DNA of 64,000 nucleotides from Alteromonas sp. KUL42 (GCF_006538325.1 NZ_BJKK01000009.1:1-64000); one strand, 5' to 3'; positions 51,383 through 62,300 are shown, numbered from the stretch's first letter. The notes: generated by a model not told the origin, from the sequence alone. Program-made: numbers and translations.

Positions 51383-51772
51383 ATGATGAATAAAATTCTA
51401 GATAAAGTAGGCTCTGGTGGCGTTTGGCTAGCCGCACTTAGCTGCACAGCATGTTTCCCCGCACTTGGTTCACTAGCATCAGCTTTAGGGCTTGGTTTTC
51501 TATCACATTTTGAAGGAATAGCGGTGAATACTTTATTACCATTGTTTGCTGCGCTCGCTTTATTGGTCAACTCGTACAACTGGTATCAACATAAGCATGT
51601 GGTAAGGGGCATATTAAGTGTAATTGGCCCAATTGCAGTATTGCTGACTCTTTATCCACTGTGGCAATACGACTGGAGCACTTACTTATTTTACTTTGGG
51701 ATCACATGGATGGTATTTATGTCAGTATTGGATGTCGTTAAGCCAGTTAAGGAACCCGTATGCGAGGTATAG
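51383..51772 (+). CDS. merC: MerC-like mercury transport protein
   Basis: A 129-residue inner-membrane protein with four hydrophobic segments (about 12-33, 44-65, 71-91 and 97-117). The first carries the cysteine pair LSCTACFPALGSLASALGLG, the MerC Hg(II)-binding site. It follows the mer promoter by 22 bp. It would carry Hg(II) into the cytoplasm, but no mercuric reductase gene (merA) follows here, so its benefit depends on a merA elsewhere, or it works in another way. Confidence 0.85.
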   Translation: MMNKILDKVGSGGVWLAALSCTACFPALGSLASALGLGFLSHFEGIAVNTLLPLFAALALLVNSYNWYQHKHVVRGILSVIGPIAVLLTLYPLWQYDWSTYLFYFGITWMVFMSVLDVVKPVKEPVCEV

Positions 51773-51978
51773 AATTGGAATCTAAGATTACTTGTCCCGA
51801 GTGCGGCTTTAGTAAGGTCGAGACCATGCCAACAAACGCTTGCCAGTGGTATTACGAATGTGAGGGATGCAAAGCGCTACTCAAGCCTTTAATAGGTGAT
51901 TGTTGCGTTTATTGCTCTTTTGGGACTGTTAAGTGCCCACCTATTCAAGAAGGAAGTAGTTGCTGCAATAAATCTTAA
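51760..51978 (+). CDS. GDCCVxC-domain protein (mer-associated)
   Basis: A 72-residue cysteine-rich protein. Cysteine motifs are ITCPECGFSK, CQWYYECEGC and IGDCCVYCSFGTVKCP, the last being the GDCCVxC signature found in small proteins next to merC and merT genes (some homologues use selenocysteine). C-x-x-C pairs suggest metal binding, perhaps Hg(II) or zinc. The start overlaps the merC end by 13 bp, so the two are coupled. The biochemical role is not known. Confidence 0.78.
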   Translation: MRGIELESKITCPECGFSKVETMPTNACQWYYECEGCKALLKPLIGDCCVYCSFGTVKCPPIQEGSSCCNKS

Positions 51979-52214
51979 CGTCTGCTAATGGCACAAATAG
52001 TAAGTCCGATATCAACCTTCTGAAGGTCTGCAATTTGTCTGGAGCGGACTGGCGAGTCAGAGTATCCAAGGTCCGCTTTACGCTCTCAGCGGAAGTCCAA
52101 ATTAAAAATCTAGATGCGTTTTGTGCTGTCTTAAGTTGTACTTCGCACAGCAAATTTTGCTGTTAAGACTCAAGGGGCTTGATTGCTGCCAATTAGCTGA
52201 AAGCACGAATTTAA

Positions 52215-53084
52215 CTAATCTTTCCAACGATACATTGTCAACCGTTTTTTTGAGGTAGCCCATCGAGTTGACTTTTCTGCAATTAGTTTTCTTTGTTGAA
52301 TTAATCGTTCAACAATTTTGACGCTGAGGGGAGGTAGTGCTACCACTAATTTTTCATTTCCACGATCGGTTCCTACGAGTAGCCATCGACCATTGACGTC
52401 TAATCCAGGTGCATATACTCCTGCAGCCAACTTATCTTCAAACTGCCAAGTTGAGTCTAATAAATGCTCGTCTGAAGACATAATGTGGCTGGCTAATAAC
52501 CCTTCTTCAATTACCGAAAGTAGCGATGATTCGTCATTCAAATTTTTATTTGCTCTAATATGGTCGAGAATACTTAAAGCCGCTCGTTTATATCTCGTAA
52601 GTAACACCGAGCGCTTTTTTCCTGATTCGTTAATATTTCTATTTTGAATTAACTTATCAGACTCTTCTTTCAACCGCTGAGCTTCTTCTTTGGTGTTTGC
52701 AATAACTTCAAAAATGTTATCGAACTCCAAGTTTGCTTGTATTTCAGTGTTTTCTACTAGGCCTTCGAAAGCTTGCTCGTCGTGACCACAATCTACTAAA
52801 CCAAACTCACGTCCAACAGGTCCACCAAGAGCTTCATTGAGTCGTCGCTTCTCGCACCAAGCGATGGCCATTCTATCCATGATATTTGCCGGAATATCAA
52901 CAGATAATTGAGAAAAACCTTCATCGCCGGTATGCCCTTGGGTTACATTGAACGAAACAGGGAAGTCGATAATCAGTTCTACTGGGTTTGTATTGTCGCT
53001 TGGATTTGAGAGACTGTCTTCACTAGGAAACTCTTGGTGTAAGCTATGGTCCTCGTCACTAAAAATCCAGTCAATTTTAGTCAT
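52215..53084 (-). CDS. Hypothetical protein (289 aa)
   Basis: A soluble acidic protein with no signal peptide or membrane segment. The first third (about 30-90) is strand-rich (VELIIDFPVSFNVTQG, FSQLSVDIPANIMDRMAIAW). The middle (about 125-165) is a probable coiled coil (NTKEEAQRLKEESDKLIQNR). The C-terminal third is again mixed (WLLVGTDRGNEKLVVALPPL). I do not recognise a family. It is monocistronic, with a large upstream gap, between the mer genes and the AcuI-like gene. Base composition does not differ obviously from its neighbours. Confidence 0.6.
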   Translation of the reverse strand: MTKIDWIFSDEDHSLHQEFPSEDSLSNPSDNTNPVELIIDFPVSFNVTQGHTGDEGFSQLSVDIPANIMDRMAIAWCEKRRLNEALGGPVGREFGLVDCGHDEQAFEGLVENTEIQANLEFDNIFEVIANTKEEAQRLKEESDKLIQNRNINESGKKRSVLLTRYKRAALSILDHIRANKNLNDESSLLSVIEEGLLASHIMSSDEHLLDSTWQFEDKLAAGVYAPGLDVNGRWLLVGTDRGNEKLVVALPPLSVKIVERLIQQRKLIAEKSTRWATSKKRLTMYRWKD

Positions 53085-53616
53085 AATAAAGTCTCTTGTG
53101 TTTTCTCACATGCAAGGTTTGCTGCCACTTAGTAATTAGTTATCAATTAATAAGCCTCAGCGTTTAAACATTTCTAAAACGAGCGAAATCATAGTTGTCG
53201 TTTTTCTCTTTCTTTAAGTTCATTTAGAATTTAGTCAGTCAATATATTTGTTCGAGCTAGTATCAAATTTGCACTGCGGCTATCAACCGTCCTCTTTATT
53301 TAAGTATTATCCTTTATTGAAGCAATTTAAAAAAGACATCAAAATGATTCGTGCTAAGAGCTATGTGGAAGTAGTAAGTGTTTTTACTTTTCAATGTCTT
53401 AAGTTGAAATAAAAGCGAGATGTTTCTTATTTCAAAAGTAAGTGAAATTTATCGGAAAGGGTTCTTCAGCAATAAAACCGCGCTGAGCGTAACTATCTAC
53501 TGATAATCTTCTTATCTTTGATGGTAATCAGCGCAGATTTTTAGCTTGTTGTTAACAAGATGATAGAACTTTAATTTAACATTGAGCAGTTCGTAAAATG
53601 GCCGTGATTATCAGAT
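53085..53616. other. 532-bp intergenic region without a recognised feature
   Basis: AT-rich, with stop codons in all frames and no clear hairpin or repeat that I can support. It should hold the promoter of the minus-strand hypothetical gene (start 53084) and the 3' end of the AcuI-like transcript. Confidence 0.4.
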
Positions 53617-54627
53617 TCACGCGTCGACTAGATTGACTACATAACGACCAACCACTTTGCCATTGAAGAATCTATCTAGATATTCTGGCGTATCATGTAG
53701 TGATATTTCTTGATAGTAGCTTTCTAGGTTAGGCAGTTTCATGTCTGTCGCCACGCGCTTCCAAATATGTTGCTTGTCTTCAAGCGGTATGTAAACCGAA
53801 TCGACACCCAATAAAGAAACACCCCTTGTGATAAAAGGAATAACGTTCATTGCTATGTCAGGTGAAGCAGCGAGTCCGACAGAAGTGACTCCGCCACCAG
53901 GTTTAACTTGCTTAAGCAATCCTGTTAAGTAATCTCCACCTAGGGTATCAATAGCGTGAGCCCACTTAGGCTTGCCGGCAATAGCGTCCTTTACTTCTAA
54001 AATAACTTCTCTGTGCAAAACTTCGCTAGCACCCAGTGACTTAAGCTTCTCAGATTGTTCAGGCTTTCCTGAAAAGGCTATAACGTCATAGCCAAGATGA
54101 GAGAGTAGGGCAATACTGATACTGCCAACACCTCCAGTAGCGCCAGTCACACCCACCGGGCCGTCACTGGGCTTCGCTCCCATTTTCTCTAATTTTTGTA
54201 TGCAAAGCGCGGCCGTTAATCCTCCAGTGCCATAAACCATCGCTTCTTTCAGAGACAATGAACTGGGGCGCTTAACTGCCCAATCGGCTGGTATTGATAT
54301 TTTTTGACCAAGCCCACCAGGAGTGTTCATGCCTAAGTCATAACCAAACACAAGGACTTCGTCACCAGCGCTAAAGGTACCTGACTTATCGCTAACTACT
54401 ATTCCTGCTGCATCGATTCCGGGCGTATGAGGAAAGTTCTGACTTATTCGCTTATTGCCACTTGCTGACATAGCGTCTTTATAATTTAAAGACGAGTAAT
54501 GCACGTCTATCAACAAGTCATTATCTGGAAGTTGACTCACTTCTCGCTCAACTACTTTTTTACTAAAGCTATTATCGTTATGCTCTTCAACAAGCAGGGC
54601 TTTGAACGTGGTTGAATTGTTACTCAT
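53617..54627 (-). CDS. acuI: AcuI/YhdH-type quinone oxidoreductase (acrylyl-CoA reductase family)
   Basis: A 336-residue MDR-superfamily oxidoreductase without the catalytic zinc cysteines. YSSLNYKDAMSASGNKRI near the N-terminus and FPHTPGIDAAGIV are typical of the YhdH/AcuI group. The nucleotide-binding motif is VTGATGGVGSISIALLSHLG. AcuI reduces acryloyl-CoA to propionyl-CoA with NADPH and protects against acrylate from DMSP breakdown, common in algae-associated bacteria. No dddP/dddL-type DMSP lyase gene is visible nearby, so its role here is open. It ends before the IS30 remnant region and has its own promoter. Confidence 0.85.
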   Translation of the reverse strand: MSNNSTTFKALLVEEHNDNSFSKKVVEREVSQLPDNDLLIDVHYSSLNYKDAMSASGNKRISQNFPHTPGIDAAGIVVSDKSGTFSAGDEVLVFGYDLGMNTPGGLGQKISIPADWAVKRPSSLSLKEAMVYGTGGLTAALCIQKLEKMGAKPSDGPVGVTGATGGVGSISIALLSHLGYDVIAFSGKPEQSEKLKSLGASEVLHREVILEVKDAIAGKPKWAHAIDTLGGDYLTGLLKQVKPGGGVTSVGLAASPDIAMNVIPFITRGVSLLGVDSVYIPLEDKQHIWKRVATDMKLPNLESYYQEISLHDTPEYLDRFFNGKVVGRYVVNLVDA

Positions 54628-54756
54628 AACTTTTCTCCATAAATACTAACGCGCAAATTAAAATGATAGTTGCATCACTCATGGTTGAACGGCGATGAGA
54701 CGACCAACTCCTTGTCGATGGTATTCTAAAGTCGCCAGACTAATGGAGGTACAACC

Positions 54757-54955
54757 ATGAGTTATAAGCAGTTGCTGATGGGCAAAGATACCAGATAGAG
54801 ACCTACTTGCGCGAGAGTTTCAGTTACCGAGAAATGGGAAATTGCCTGAAAAAGAGTCATAGTACTTTGCGTCGCGAATTCAGGCGTAACAGAACTAGAG
54901 GTAGTCACTATATACCCGAAGTCGATCAGGCCAATCTTCATTCCTCATTGAGATG
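54757..54955 (+). pseudogene. IS30-family transposase remnant
   Basis: Starts MSYKQLL and, after a frameshift within the first dozen codons, reads RYQIETYLRESFSYREMGNC then SHSTLRREFRRNR, the helix-turn-helix of IS30 transposases, up to a stop at about 54955. Beyond that only scraps remain (about 54960-55020), with several stops. The catalytic DDE domain is absent. This is an old insertion-sequence relic between acuI and the ThuA-like gene, perhaps marking a past junction. The rest of the 515-bp gap (54628-55142) holds no gene. Confidence 0.7.
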
Positions 54956-55142
54956 AGGGTTCAATGAAAAGTAAAGGTTGGAAGCGTCAGTACATACGAA
55001 AAGGCACCGATTGACGAACAGTGATAGATAAGCCGATTAGTGACGTTAAAAGATATTAAATATAAGACCGATAAGTTACTTCGGTTTAAAGCAGCCTATT
55101 GCAGTGTTTCATAATCCAAATCAAGCAAGAATATAAACTCTG

Positions 55143-56030
55143 CTATTGTGGGCACGCCTGCTCTTCCTGTTCTAATAGAGTAGCTTCGCTTGAGTCTCTC
55201 ACCCAATCAAATGCGTTCGTTAAAAATTGTCGATAAACGGTTTCATCAAAACTTTTATGCATATGGCCAATAGCAGAATAAACCGCTCGGAAATTTGGTG
55301 TGCAAAGAGCCCACGCAATTGGGTGTTTATCTGGCGTCGACCCCATCCGCAAATTTTCAGGCCAATCGGGGACTACATTGTTTAGCGGCTCATAGGTCGT
55401 TTCGTCAGTTCCTATCAATACTTGTAGCCCGGGCATATCTGGGATTTTATAGAAACTATACCATTCATCTTCGTGCTCCCATGTTTTCGGCACATTTATC
55501 ATAATAGGATGATTTGAATTCAAGTTCACCAGTGTCGCTTTCTGAATCTGTGGCCCCATTGTATGACCAATAAATCTAGCGCCAATTAAATTGCTTTGAT
55601 ACCAGTTCCAGTCTCCCATTGAGTAATCTCCAGAACCATGTAGCCCAATCCATGATCCACCATTCAGCATCCAATGCTCGAACATACTTCTTTGCTCTTC
55701 ATTCAACACTCCGCCTGAGACATTGTTAAAGATCACTACCTCGAATCGGCTGAGGTCTTCTTTGTTGAAAATACCGGGATGTTCAGTTGTATAGATACCG
55801 TAACCTCGTGCGCTAGCTAATTCTGTAAAAAACAAATCAGCACCAGAAATACCCTCATTATGTCTCCAGCCATGGGTGCCGGAAAAAACCAGTATAGCGG
55901 GTGTTCGCATATATTCTGTTATTGGCGGCCGGTACCGTTCAAAATGCGCTATTCCTATGTGGTGTTTCGCACAGCCGAAAATAATGGGCAGAATAAGTAG
56001 TACCAATACTAGATGCTTTTTCAAGGGCAT
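55143..56030 (-). CDS. ThuA-like lipoprotein
   Basis: A 295-residue protein with a lipobox signal (MPLKKHLVLVLLILPIIFGC, Cys at 20). The ThuA (trehalose-utilisation-like, class I glutamine-amidotransferase-like) fold shows in ILVFSGTHGWRHNEGISGAD, VVIFNNVSGGVLNEEQRSMF, GGSWIGLHGSGDYSMGDWNWY and HPIAWAL. Such proteins are frequent in polysaccharide loci; their activity is poorly defined and may be carbohydrate binding or modification. It lies downstream of the GH3 gene on the same strand, with a strong hairpin between. Confidence 0.8.
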   Translation of the reverse strand: MPLKKHLVLVLLILPIIFGCAKHHIGIAHFERYRPPITEYMRTPAILVFSGTHGWRHNEGISGADLFFTELASARGYGIYTTEHPGIFNKEDLSRFEVVIFNNVSGGVLNEEQRSMFEHWMLNGGSWIGLHGSGDYSMGDWNWYQSNLIGARFIGHTMGPQIQKATLVNLNSNHPIMINVPKTWEHEDEWYSFYKIPDMPGLQVLIGTDETTYEPLNNVVPDWPENLRMGSTPDKHPIAWALCTPNFRAVYSAIGHMHKSFDETVYRQFLTNAFDWVRDSSEATLLEQEEQACPQ

Positions 56031-56100
56031 TGTTAGAGCCTTAATTAACTAGAGTTTAATTACTCACAGTACGTACACGTTTCAGGTATATCGAACTAAC

Positions 56101-56130
56101 GCGAAAGATGCTTTGCTAAGCATCTTTCGC
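56101..56130 (-). terminator. 12-bp perfect hairpin after GH3
   Basis: GCGAAAGATGCT / AGCATCTTTCGC with a 6-base loop, 16 bp after the GH3 stop on the minus strand. No T tract follows, so it may act as a partial terminator or a processing/stability element between GH3 and the ThuA-like gene. Confidence 0.55.
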
Positions 56131-56145
56131 CAGAAAGCCCCTAAA

Positions 56146-58752
56146 CTATTTAAGTTCTATAGTATCTTGCACTACATTGTCCTTACGTTTCAGTCCTTGT
56201 CCACCGCCTACAAGCACCTTTAGTGTACCCAAGTAGGGTTGTCGGACACCGCTTTGATCGACATAGGTAAGTTGGTCGCTTGTTAGAGTAAATTGTACTT
56301 TTTCTTGTCGACCACTTTTAATCGTCACTCGTTTAAAGGCAACCAATTCGCGTTGTGGCACCTCGTTCGGTGCATCAGGCATGGATAGATAGACCTGCAC
56401 CACTTCATCTGCCGTTATTTCGCCGAGATTTTCTATTGTTGCACTAATCGCTAGTCCGTTTTTATTTCGAGATAGCGATAATGAATCGTAGCGAAAGTCG
56501 GTATAGCTCAAGCCATAACCAAAAGGATAAAGCGGTGTACCCTTGTAGTATTTATATGTACGGTTTTCCATACTGTAGTCTTTAAAGTCGGGTAGATCGT
56601 CCACCGACGAATAAAACGTAACAGGTAAGCGGCCAGAAGGGCTAACCTTTCCGTACAGAATATTCAATAACGCTGGCCCAGTTTGTTCACCTGGGTAAAA
56701 ACCTTGGATAATAGCGTTAAGGTTTTTATCGTGCCAATTCAAGGCCATGGCGCTGCCGCTCATATTGACTAATACTATTGGTTTTCCTAATTTATGAAGT
56801 GCTTTTAGAAGCTTTGTTTGAGTTTTTGGAAGAGAAATATGCGTTCTATCACCATGTGAAAAGCCATCAATTTGCAGTGCCATTTCCTCGCCTTCCAATT
56901 GCGCGCTAATACCACCCACAAATACTATAACATCTGACTCTCTCGCAATTTTGATTGCTTCAGCGGCTAAGTCCACGTCTGTGTTTACCCATTCAAAGCG
57001 AATATCAGGAGCGATAACGTTACTGTGCCAGTACTTTTGAATTACAGACTCAGCGCGAAATGAATAGGTTTTTCCTGCTTCCAAATGCATGGTGTCAGCA
57101 ACAGGAATATCATCTAAATAAGCATCGATGTTACTTAGATTGAATGCATAGTTACCGGTCTTCTGAGGTTTGAATAAACCGTGCCAACGAATAGCGAATT
57201 CTTGATTAGGTTGACGATGCATAGGAATACCTGTTTTAGGCAAATTTATGTTTGGCTCTATTTGCCGATGAGCAGGCTGTAAATTAAAATGGCTTGCCGA
57301 GAAATACTCAGCAACCAGCCCAGGAAGTCTTTCACCTTGGGCATTGGTATGACTAAATACCGATGCTTGAACGGCCTTGAAATGGGCGTAAATATTTTCC
57401 GTTAAGCTACTGCCCGGTGCATAGCTGAATTTATTCTTTGGAAGAAATGCACTTAGCGCTTGTTTTGGCGTTGATGGTGCTACAGGGGTACCGTGATAAT
57501 TCCCTACAAGGATAGAATTATTGTTAGCGTTTGGACCGATAAGTGCAATTTTGCTTGAAGACTTTAAGGGCAATATTCCATCGTTTTTAAGTAACACCAT
57601 AGAAGACTCTGCGGCATGACGGGCAAGGTCAATATGTGCATCCGAGCCGATTACTGACTCTGATATTTGGGTATATGGATGTGTGTTGTTTTCATCAAAC
57701 ATTCCCAGCTTCATCCGTGCTGTAAGCAAACGAGTAAGTGCGCGGTCGATGTCCTGTTCTTCTACTAACCCTTGAGCTAATGCTTCCTTCAAATAGCTAA
57801 ATGTGTTGCCGTGATGATCCCCGCAATTCAGGTCAGTGCCCGCTTTTAATGCGTTAGCCGCAGCTTCTGCTGGGCTCGTTACTACATGATGAGAGTTTTC
57901 ATCATAAAAGTCAGCTATAGCGCCACAATCAGAGACTACATAACCAGAAAAGCCAAAGCTACCTCGTAATAGGTCTTTCAGGAGAGGATCACTGCCGCAT
58001 GCAGGTAATCCATTTACCCTATTATAAGCACACATAACAGATGAAACATCGGTAGCTGAGATGGTATCCTTAAAGGCTCTAAGATAAGTTTCTGAAAGAT
58101 CTTTTTCTGATGCTATGTAGTCATCACTATGCCTAGATACCTCGGGCCCACTATGAACTGCATAGTGCTTAATTGTCGCAACAGATTTTAGATAGGTAGG
58201 GTCATTTCCTTCAAGCCCCTTTACGAAGCTAGTAGCCATTGTGGAGGTTAAAAACGGGTCCTCGCCGTAGGTTTCTTGACCGCGTCCCCACCTTGGGTCG
58301 CGAAAAATGTTTATGTTAGGTGACCAGTAGGTCAGTCCGCCGTACATAGAAGTCGTGCTATTGCGAAGGAAGGCATGGTGTTTCGCTCTCCCTTCATCGG
58401 AAATTGCGGTGGCAACGTCTAACATCAAGTCTTGGTCAAATGTCGCCGCTAATCCAATAGCCTGAGGGAATACAGTGGCTTTTCCCGCTCTGGCCACCCC
58501 ATGTAATGCTTCATTCCACCAATAATATTCAGGTATAGAAAGTCGGGGTATGGGCGCTGACTTATCAAACAGCTGGCTTATTTTCTCTTCTACAGTTAAT
58601 CGGTTTATCAAATCGTCTACTCGTTCTTCTAATGGCAACTGTAGATCTTTAAATGGCATTGTTTTGGCTTGCGTTAGAGGAGTTAGCACTATGCATGCTG
58701 AAAGCAAGCAACCCACTGGCAATTTATTCATCATATTTTTCATTGTAATCAC
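56146..58752 (-). CDS. GH3-family glycosidase with PA14 and fibronectin-like domains
   Basis: An 868-residue exported enzyme; GTG at 58752 or ATG at 58743. Signal peptide ends about residue 29 (PLTQA). The GH3 N-terminal barrel contains ALHGVARAGKATVFPQAIGL, FRDPRWGRGQETYGEDPFL, IKHYAVHSG and GYVVSDCGAI with the nucleophile Asp. A PA14-like insert lies at about 470-610 (FAIRWHGLFKPQKTGNYAFN). The C-terminal GH3 lobe (SDVIVFVGGISAQLEGEEM) and a fibronectin-III-like end (VVQVYLSMPDAPNEVPQREL) follow. The WNEALHGVAR motif is typical of beta-xylosidase-type GH3, matching xylose in ulvan. Beta-glucosidase is the alternative. Confidence 0.87.
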   Translation of the reverse strand: MITMKNMMNKLPVGCLLSACIVLTPLTQAKTMPFKDLQLPLEERVDDLINRLTVEEKISQLFDKSAPIPRLSIPEYYWWNEALHGVARAGKATVFPQAIGLAATFDQDLMLDVATAISDEGRAKHHAFLRNSTTSMYGGLTYWSPNINIFRDPRWGRGQETYGEDPFLTSTMATSFVKGLEGNDPTYLKSVATIKHYAVHSGPEVSRHSDDYIASEKDLSETYLRAFKDTISATDVSSVMCAYNRVNGLPACGSDPLLKDLLRGSFGFSGYVVSDCGAIADFYDENSHHVVTSPAEAAANALKAGTDLNCGDHHGNTFSYLKEALAQGLVEEQDIDRALTRLLTARMKLGMFDENNTHPYTQISESVIGSDAHIDLARHAAESSMVLLKNDGILPLKSSSKIALIGPNANNNSILVGNYHGTPVAPSTPKQALSAFLPKNKFSYAPGSSLTENIYAHFKAVQASVFSHTNAQGERLPGLVAEYFSASHFNLQPAHRQIEPNINLPKTGIPMHRQPNQEFAIRWHGLFKPQKTGNYAFNLSNIDAYLDDIPVADTMHLEAGKTYSFRAESVIQKYWHSNVIAPDIRFEWVNTDVDLAAEAIKIARESDVIVFVGGISAQLEGEEMALQIDGFSHGDRTHISLPKTQTKLLKALHKLGKPIVLVNMSGSAMALNWHDKNLNAIIQGFYPGEQTGPALLNILYGKVSPSGRLPVTFYSSVDDLPDFKDYSMENRTYKYYKGTPLYPFGYGLSYTDFRYDSLSLSRNKNGLAISATIENLGEITADEVVQVYLSMPDAPNEVPQRELVAFKRVTIKSGRQEKVQFTLTSDQLTYVDQSGVRQPYLGTLKVLVGGGQGLKRKDNVVQDTIELK

Positions 58753-58832
58753 ATAAGCTCTTTTTCCTTTGGAGTTAGCATACTAAGAAACAGTAATGCA
58801 AAAATCGTCAATACTTGTGAAAACGAAGAAAC

Positions 58833-59105
58833 TTGAACGTTTTAATTATGTAAATTCATATTATGTTTTATGTAAACATTAAATTTGTATTGTTTATAAA
58901 GAACCGAGTATAGGCCATGCATAGAAAACATTATGGGATAAATTTTTAATGATAGATTAATGTAATAAATATGTTTACTTAATGGTTTTTGATAATTCTT
59001 AACGTTCAAGTTCAAGAATTTCGAAAAGTTGAACGTTATATATTTCTCTTTTATTTCAATTTCTTAAGTTATTGTTTTGAGGTTTATAGTAATTTTTCGT
59101 TCAAG
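58833..59105. promoter_or_regulatory. TTGAACGTT repeats between GH3 and the TBDR
   Basis: A 10-bp inverted pair TAACGTTCAA (59000-59009) / TTGAACGTTA (59029-59038), with further copies TTGAACGTT at 58833 and CGTTCAAG at 59098. The AT-rich 621-bp space contains no gene and separates the divergent GH3 and TBDR genes. No regulator gene lies nearby, so the binding protein would be chromosomal or distant. Confidence 0.5.
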
Positions 59106-59373
59106 TTTGCACGTAACTTCCATATTGGTCGAAATGTTATTTTAATGTTGCTAGATTGTGAGGTGTAAAGCGGTAGTAGGTTAGCTTGTTGACGTGTTGA
59201 TAGTAGGGAAAAGGTGGTACACGGATTACAAGCGACTACACGACAACGAAAAGGCTAGCATCATATTAAACCACGTAGAAATGGGAGCAATATGCTCGGT
59301 ATATAGGCACCAATTTTTATATTTAATAGATGCTCGTACGGGCCATTTAATGCATAAAAACAAGAGATTTCGT

Positions 59374-62300
59374 ATGACAACTGGAAAGCACACATTACTT
59401 AAACACAACAAACGATTCAGATATTCGTTACTTGCCTCTGCCGTATTAGGACTAACGGCCGGACAAGTAAATGCGCAGGACGTTAAGACGAATAACGAAG
59501 AAGAAGAGGTGGAAATAATTGACGTACGCGGGACGCGAGCCGATCTCTTCAACGCTCAAAACATCAAGCGTTTCAGTGAAACTGTAGTCGATGCACTTGA
59601 TGCCTCTGACATAGGTGGCTTCCCAGATCGGTCTGTACTTGAAGCGATATCTCGTTTACCAGGCATAACCATGGGGCGTTTTGCGGCACCAAATGACCCA
59701 GATCACTTCGGTACAGAAGGTAGCGGTGTTGTTATTCGTGGTTTAACACACGTGCGAAGCGAATTTAATGGCCGTGACAGTTTCACAGCAGATTCTGGTC
59801 GGGGATTAAGTTTCCAAGATGTTCCGCCGGAACTGATGGGATCAGTCCAAGTATTTAAAAATAGTACTGCCGACATGATAGAAGGTGGTATCGCAGGTAC
59901 GGTAAATCTCATTACAAGAAAGCCTTTTGACACTGACGGTCAAATGTTTGCTTTTTCTGCTGACGCTACATACGCGGATTTTATCGAAGAGACCACACCG
60001 ACGTTTTCAGCGCTTTACAGTAACGTATTTGAAAACGACAGCGGTAAGTGGGGCTTACTTGTTAACGCATCTCACTCCGAACTTAAGGCGCAGTCTGACG
60101 GTGCGATGGTAGGACAATACTGGCCACAGGCTGACAACGACAATCTAATCCCTGAGGGCGCCAGACTTACACGTAAAAAAGACGACCGAACTCGTCAAGG
60201 CTTTGCAGCGGTTGTCCAGTGGCAAAATCCAGACCGCACCATCTTGGCTACAGGGGAGTATATTCGTAGTGATTCCCAATTGGCATGGACTGAAAACGCG
60301 GTAGAAATGGATGATACTGATGCGCAAGATGGTTTGATTCCGATTGACGGTACCGAATTTGAGTTTGACTCGAATGGCTACTTTGAGCAAGGTGTTATGA
60401 CCTCAGACGAGGGGTGGCGTGGAAACGAGGGTGAGCGCACACCGGGTGGTATATTTGGTATGAACCATTCACTCCAGTCTCGTTTTCGCGATAACGAATC
60501 AACAGTAGAAGATATGAGTCTTAACGTAAAATATACGCCTAATGACTCATGGGCCTTAAATTTTGATGTTCAGTATGTAGAAGGGACGAACGACGTCATT
60601 GACTTTACTGTAATGGGAGCAACCGATGCAGTTATCGGTTTGGATGTCTCGGGTAGTGGTAAGCCCTCAATTGACTTCTATGCGCCCACATTCAACGGTC
60701 AACCCGATTTTGATAGAAATAATAATCACTTTACTGACCCGAGTCGCTCGTTCTTTCGAAGTGCGATGGACCACATTGCGGCTAACGAAGGTGAAGAAGT
60801 AGCAACGCGCTTTGATACAAAATATACCTTTGATGACGGTGCTCTGACATCTGTGCAGTTCGGGGCTCGTTACGCTAAACGCGAGCAAACCACTCGGCAG
60901 TCAACTTACAATTGGGGTGTACTATCTGAAGCATGGACGGGTGATGTCGCTTGGTATGACTCCGCTGCTGGATTACAAGTACCCCACGAAAAAGTTAGCT
61001 TTGATAACTTTGCCCGTGGCGGCGTTCTTGACATAGATGGTGGCAACGCCTTCCTGTTCCCCGCTATGTCACTAGCTCAAAATTATAGAAGTGCAGGTGC
61101 AGCGTTGGCACCAGTCTCCAGCGGTTGGGCACCGCTCTCTGCGCGAAATACAGATGGTTCTGACTTTATCGACAATGAAGTAAACCAGACCGACGAAGTA
61201 AATACTGCCGTCTATATTAAGGCCAATTTCGAAGGTATGTGGGGGGATATGGACTACTCAGGGAATTTTGGCGTGCGTTATGTTAATATCGAAAACGATA
61301 CGGCTGGCTTCATAGTATTCCCAGATAACGTGCCTGATGATCCCAACGACCCTAATGAACAAGAAAACTATTTACCTGATGACCAAAAGGCATTCGGTAA
61401 CGCTGCTTCAACATCATTAGTATCTTCGAGCGATTACAATACGATACTGCCTAGTTTCAACTTCAAGCTTAATATTACCGATGAAGTATTAATGAGGTTC
61501 GGTGTTGCGGAAACTATCGCCTTACCTCAACTTGGTCTCCTGAGAAACTATGTCGCAATACAAGAGCAAGACCGCATTAATGTTGTCGGCGATGACAATA
61601 ATGGTGATGGTCAACCTGATTTGGTTTCGTCTACTATAGGGCGTTACACAGCTAACTCGGGTAACCCTTTCTTAAAGCCAATGGAAGCGGTGAACTATGA
61701 TCTCACACTAGAGTGGTATTTTGCGCCTGTTGGCTCTTTGACTTTCTCTTATTTCTATAAAGATTTGGAAAATTACTTTATTAGCGGCACAAGAACCGAA
61801 CTGTATACGAATAATGGGGCCACTCAAGAAGTTGAAGTTGCCTCGGCACTAAACGGAGAGGAAGGCTCTGTTCAAGGCTTCGAACTCGCTTATCAACAAT
61901 TTTTTGATATGTTGCCAGCACCTTTTGATGGCATCGGTGTTCAAGCTAACTACACCTTTGTTGAAGAAGAAGGCTCGCCAAATGCTGGCTTGGCACCAGA
62001 TAATCCGAATACCACAGCGAACGCAAACTTTGCCTTCGAAGGGCTTCCATTAGAAGGGCTTTCGGAAGACAACTATAATCTTGTGCTTATGTATGAGAAA
62101 TACGGTTGGAATGCTCGTATGGCGTATAACTGGCGTTCTGCATACCTGTTAACTACACAAGACGTAATTACTCAGTTGCCTATTTTCAACGAAGCCATTG
62201 GTTTTCTGGATGCCTCCGTGTTTTATGATGTAACTGAAAATATTAAGCTTGGTGTTCAAGGTACTAACCTGACCGATGAAGTCACTAGAACATCAATGCA

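Noticed and set aside
54757..55020. Possible functional insertion sequence
   Set aside because: Only the IS30 helix-turn-helix part is readable, with frameshifts and stops and no DDE domain.
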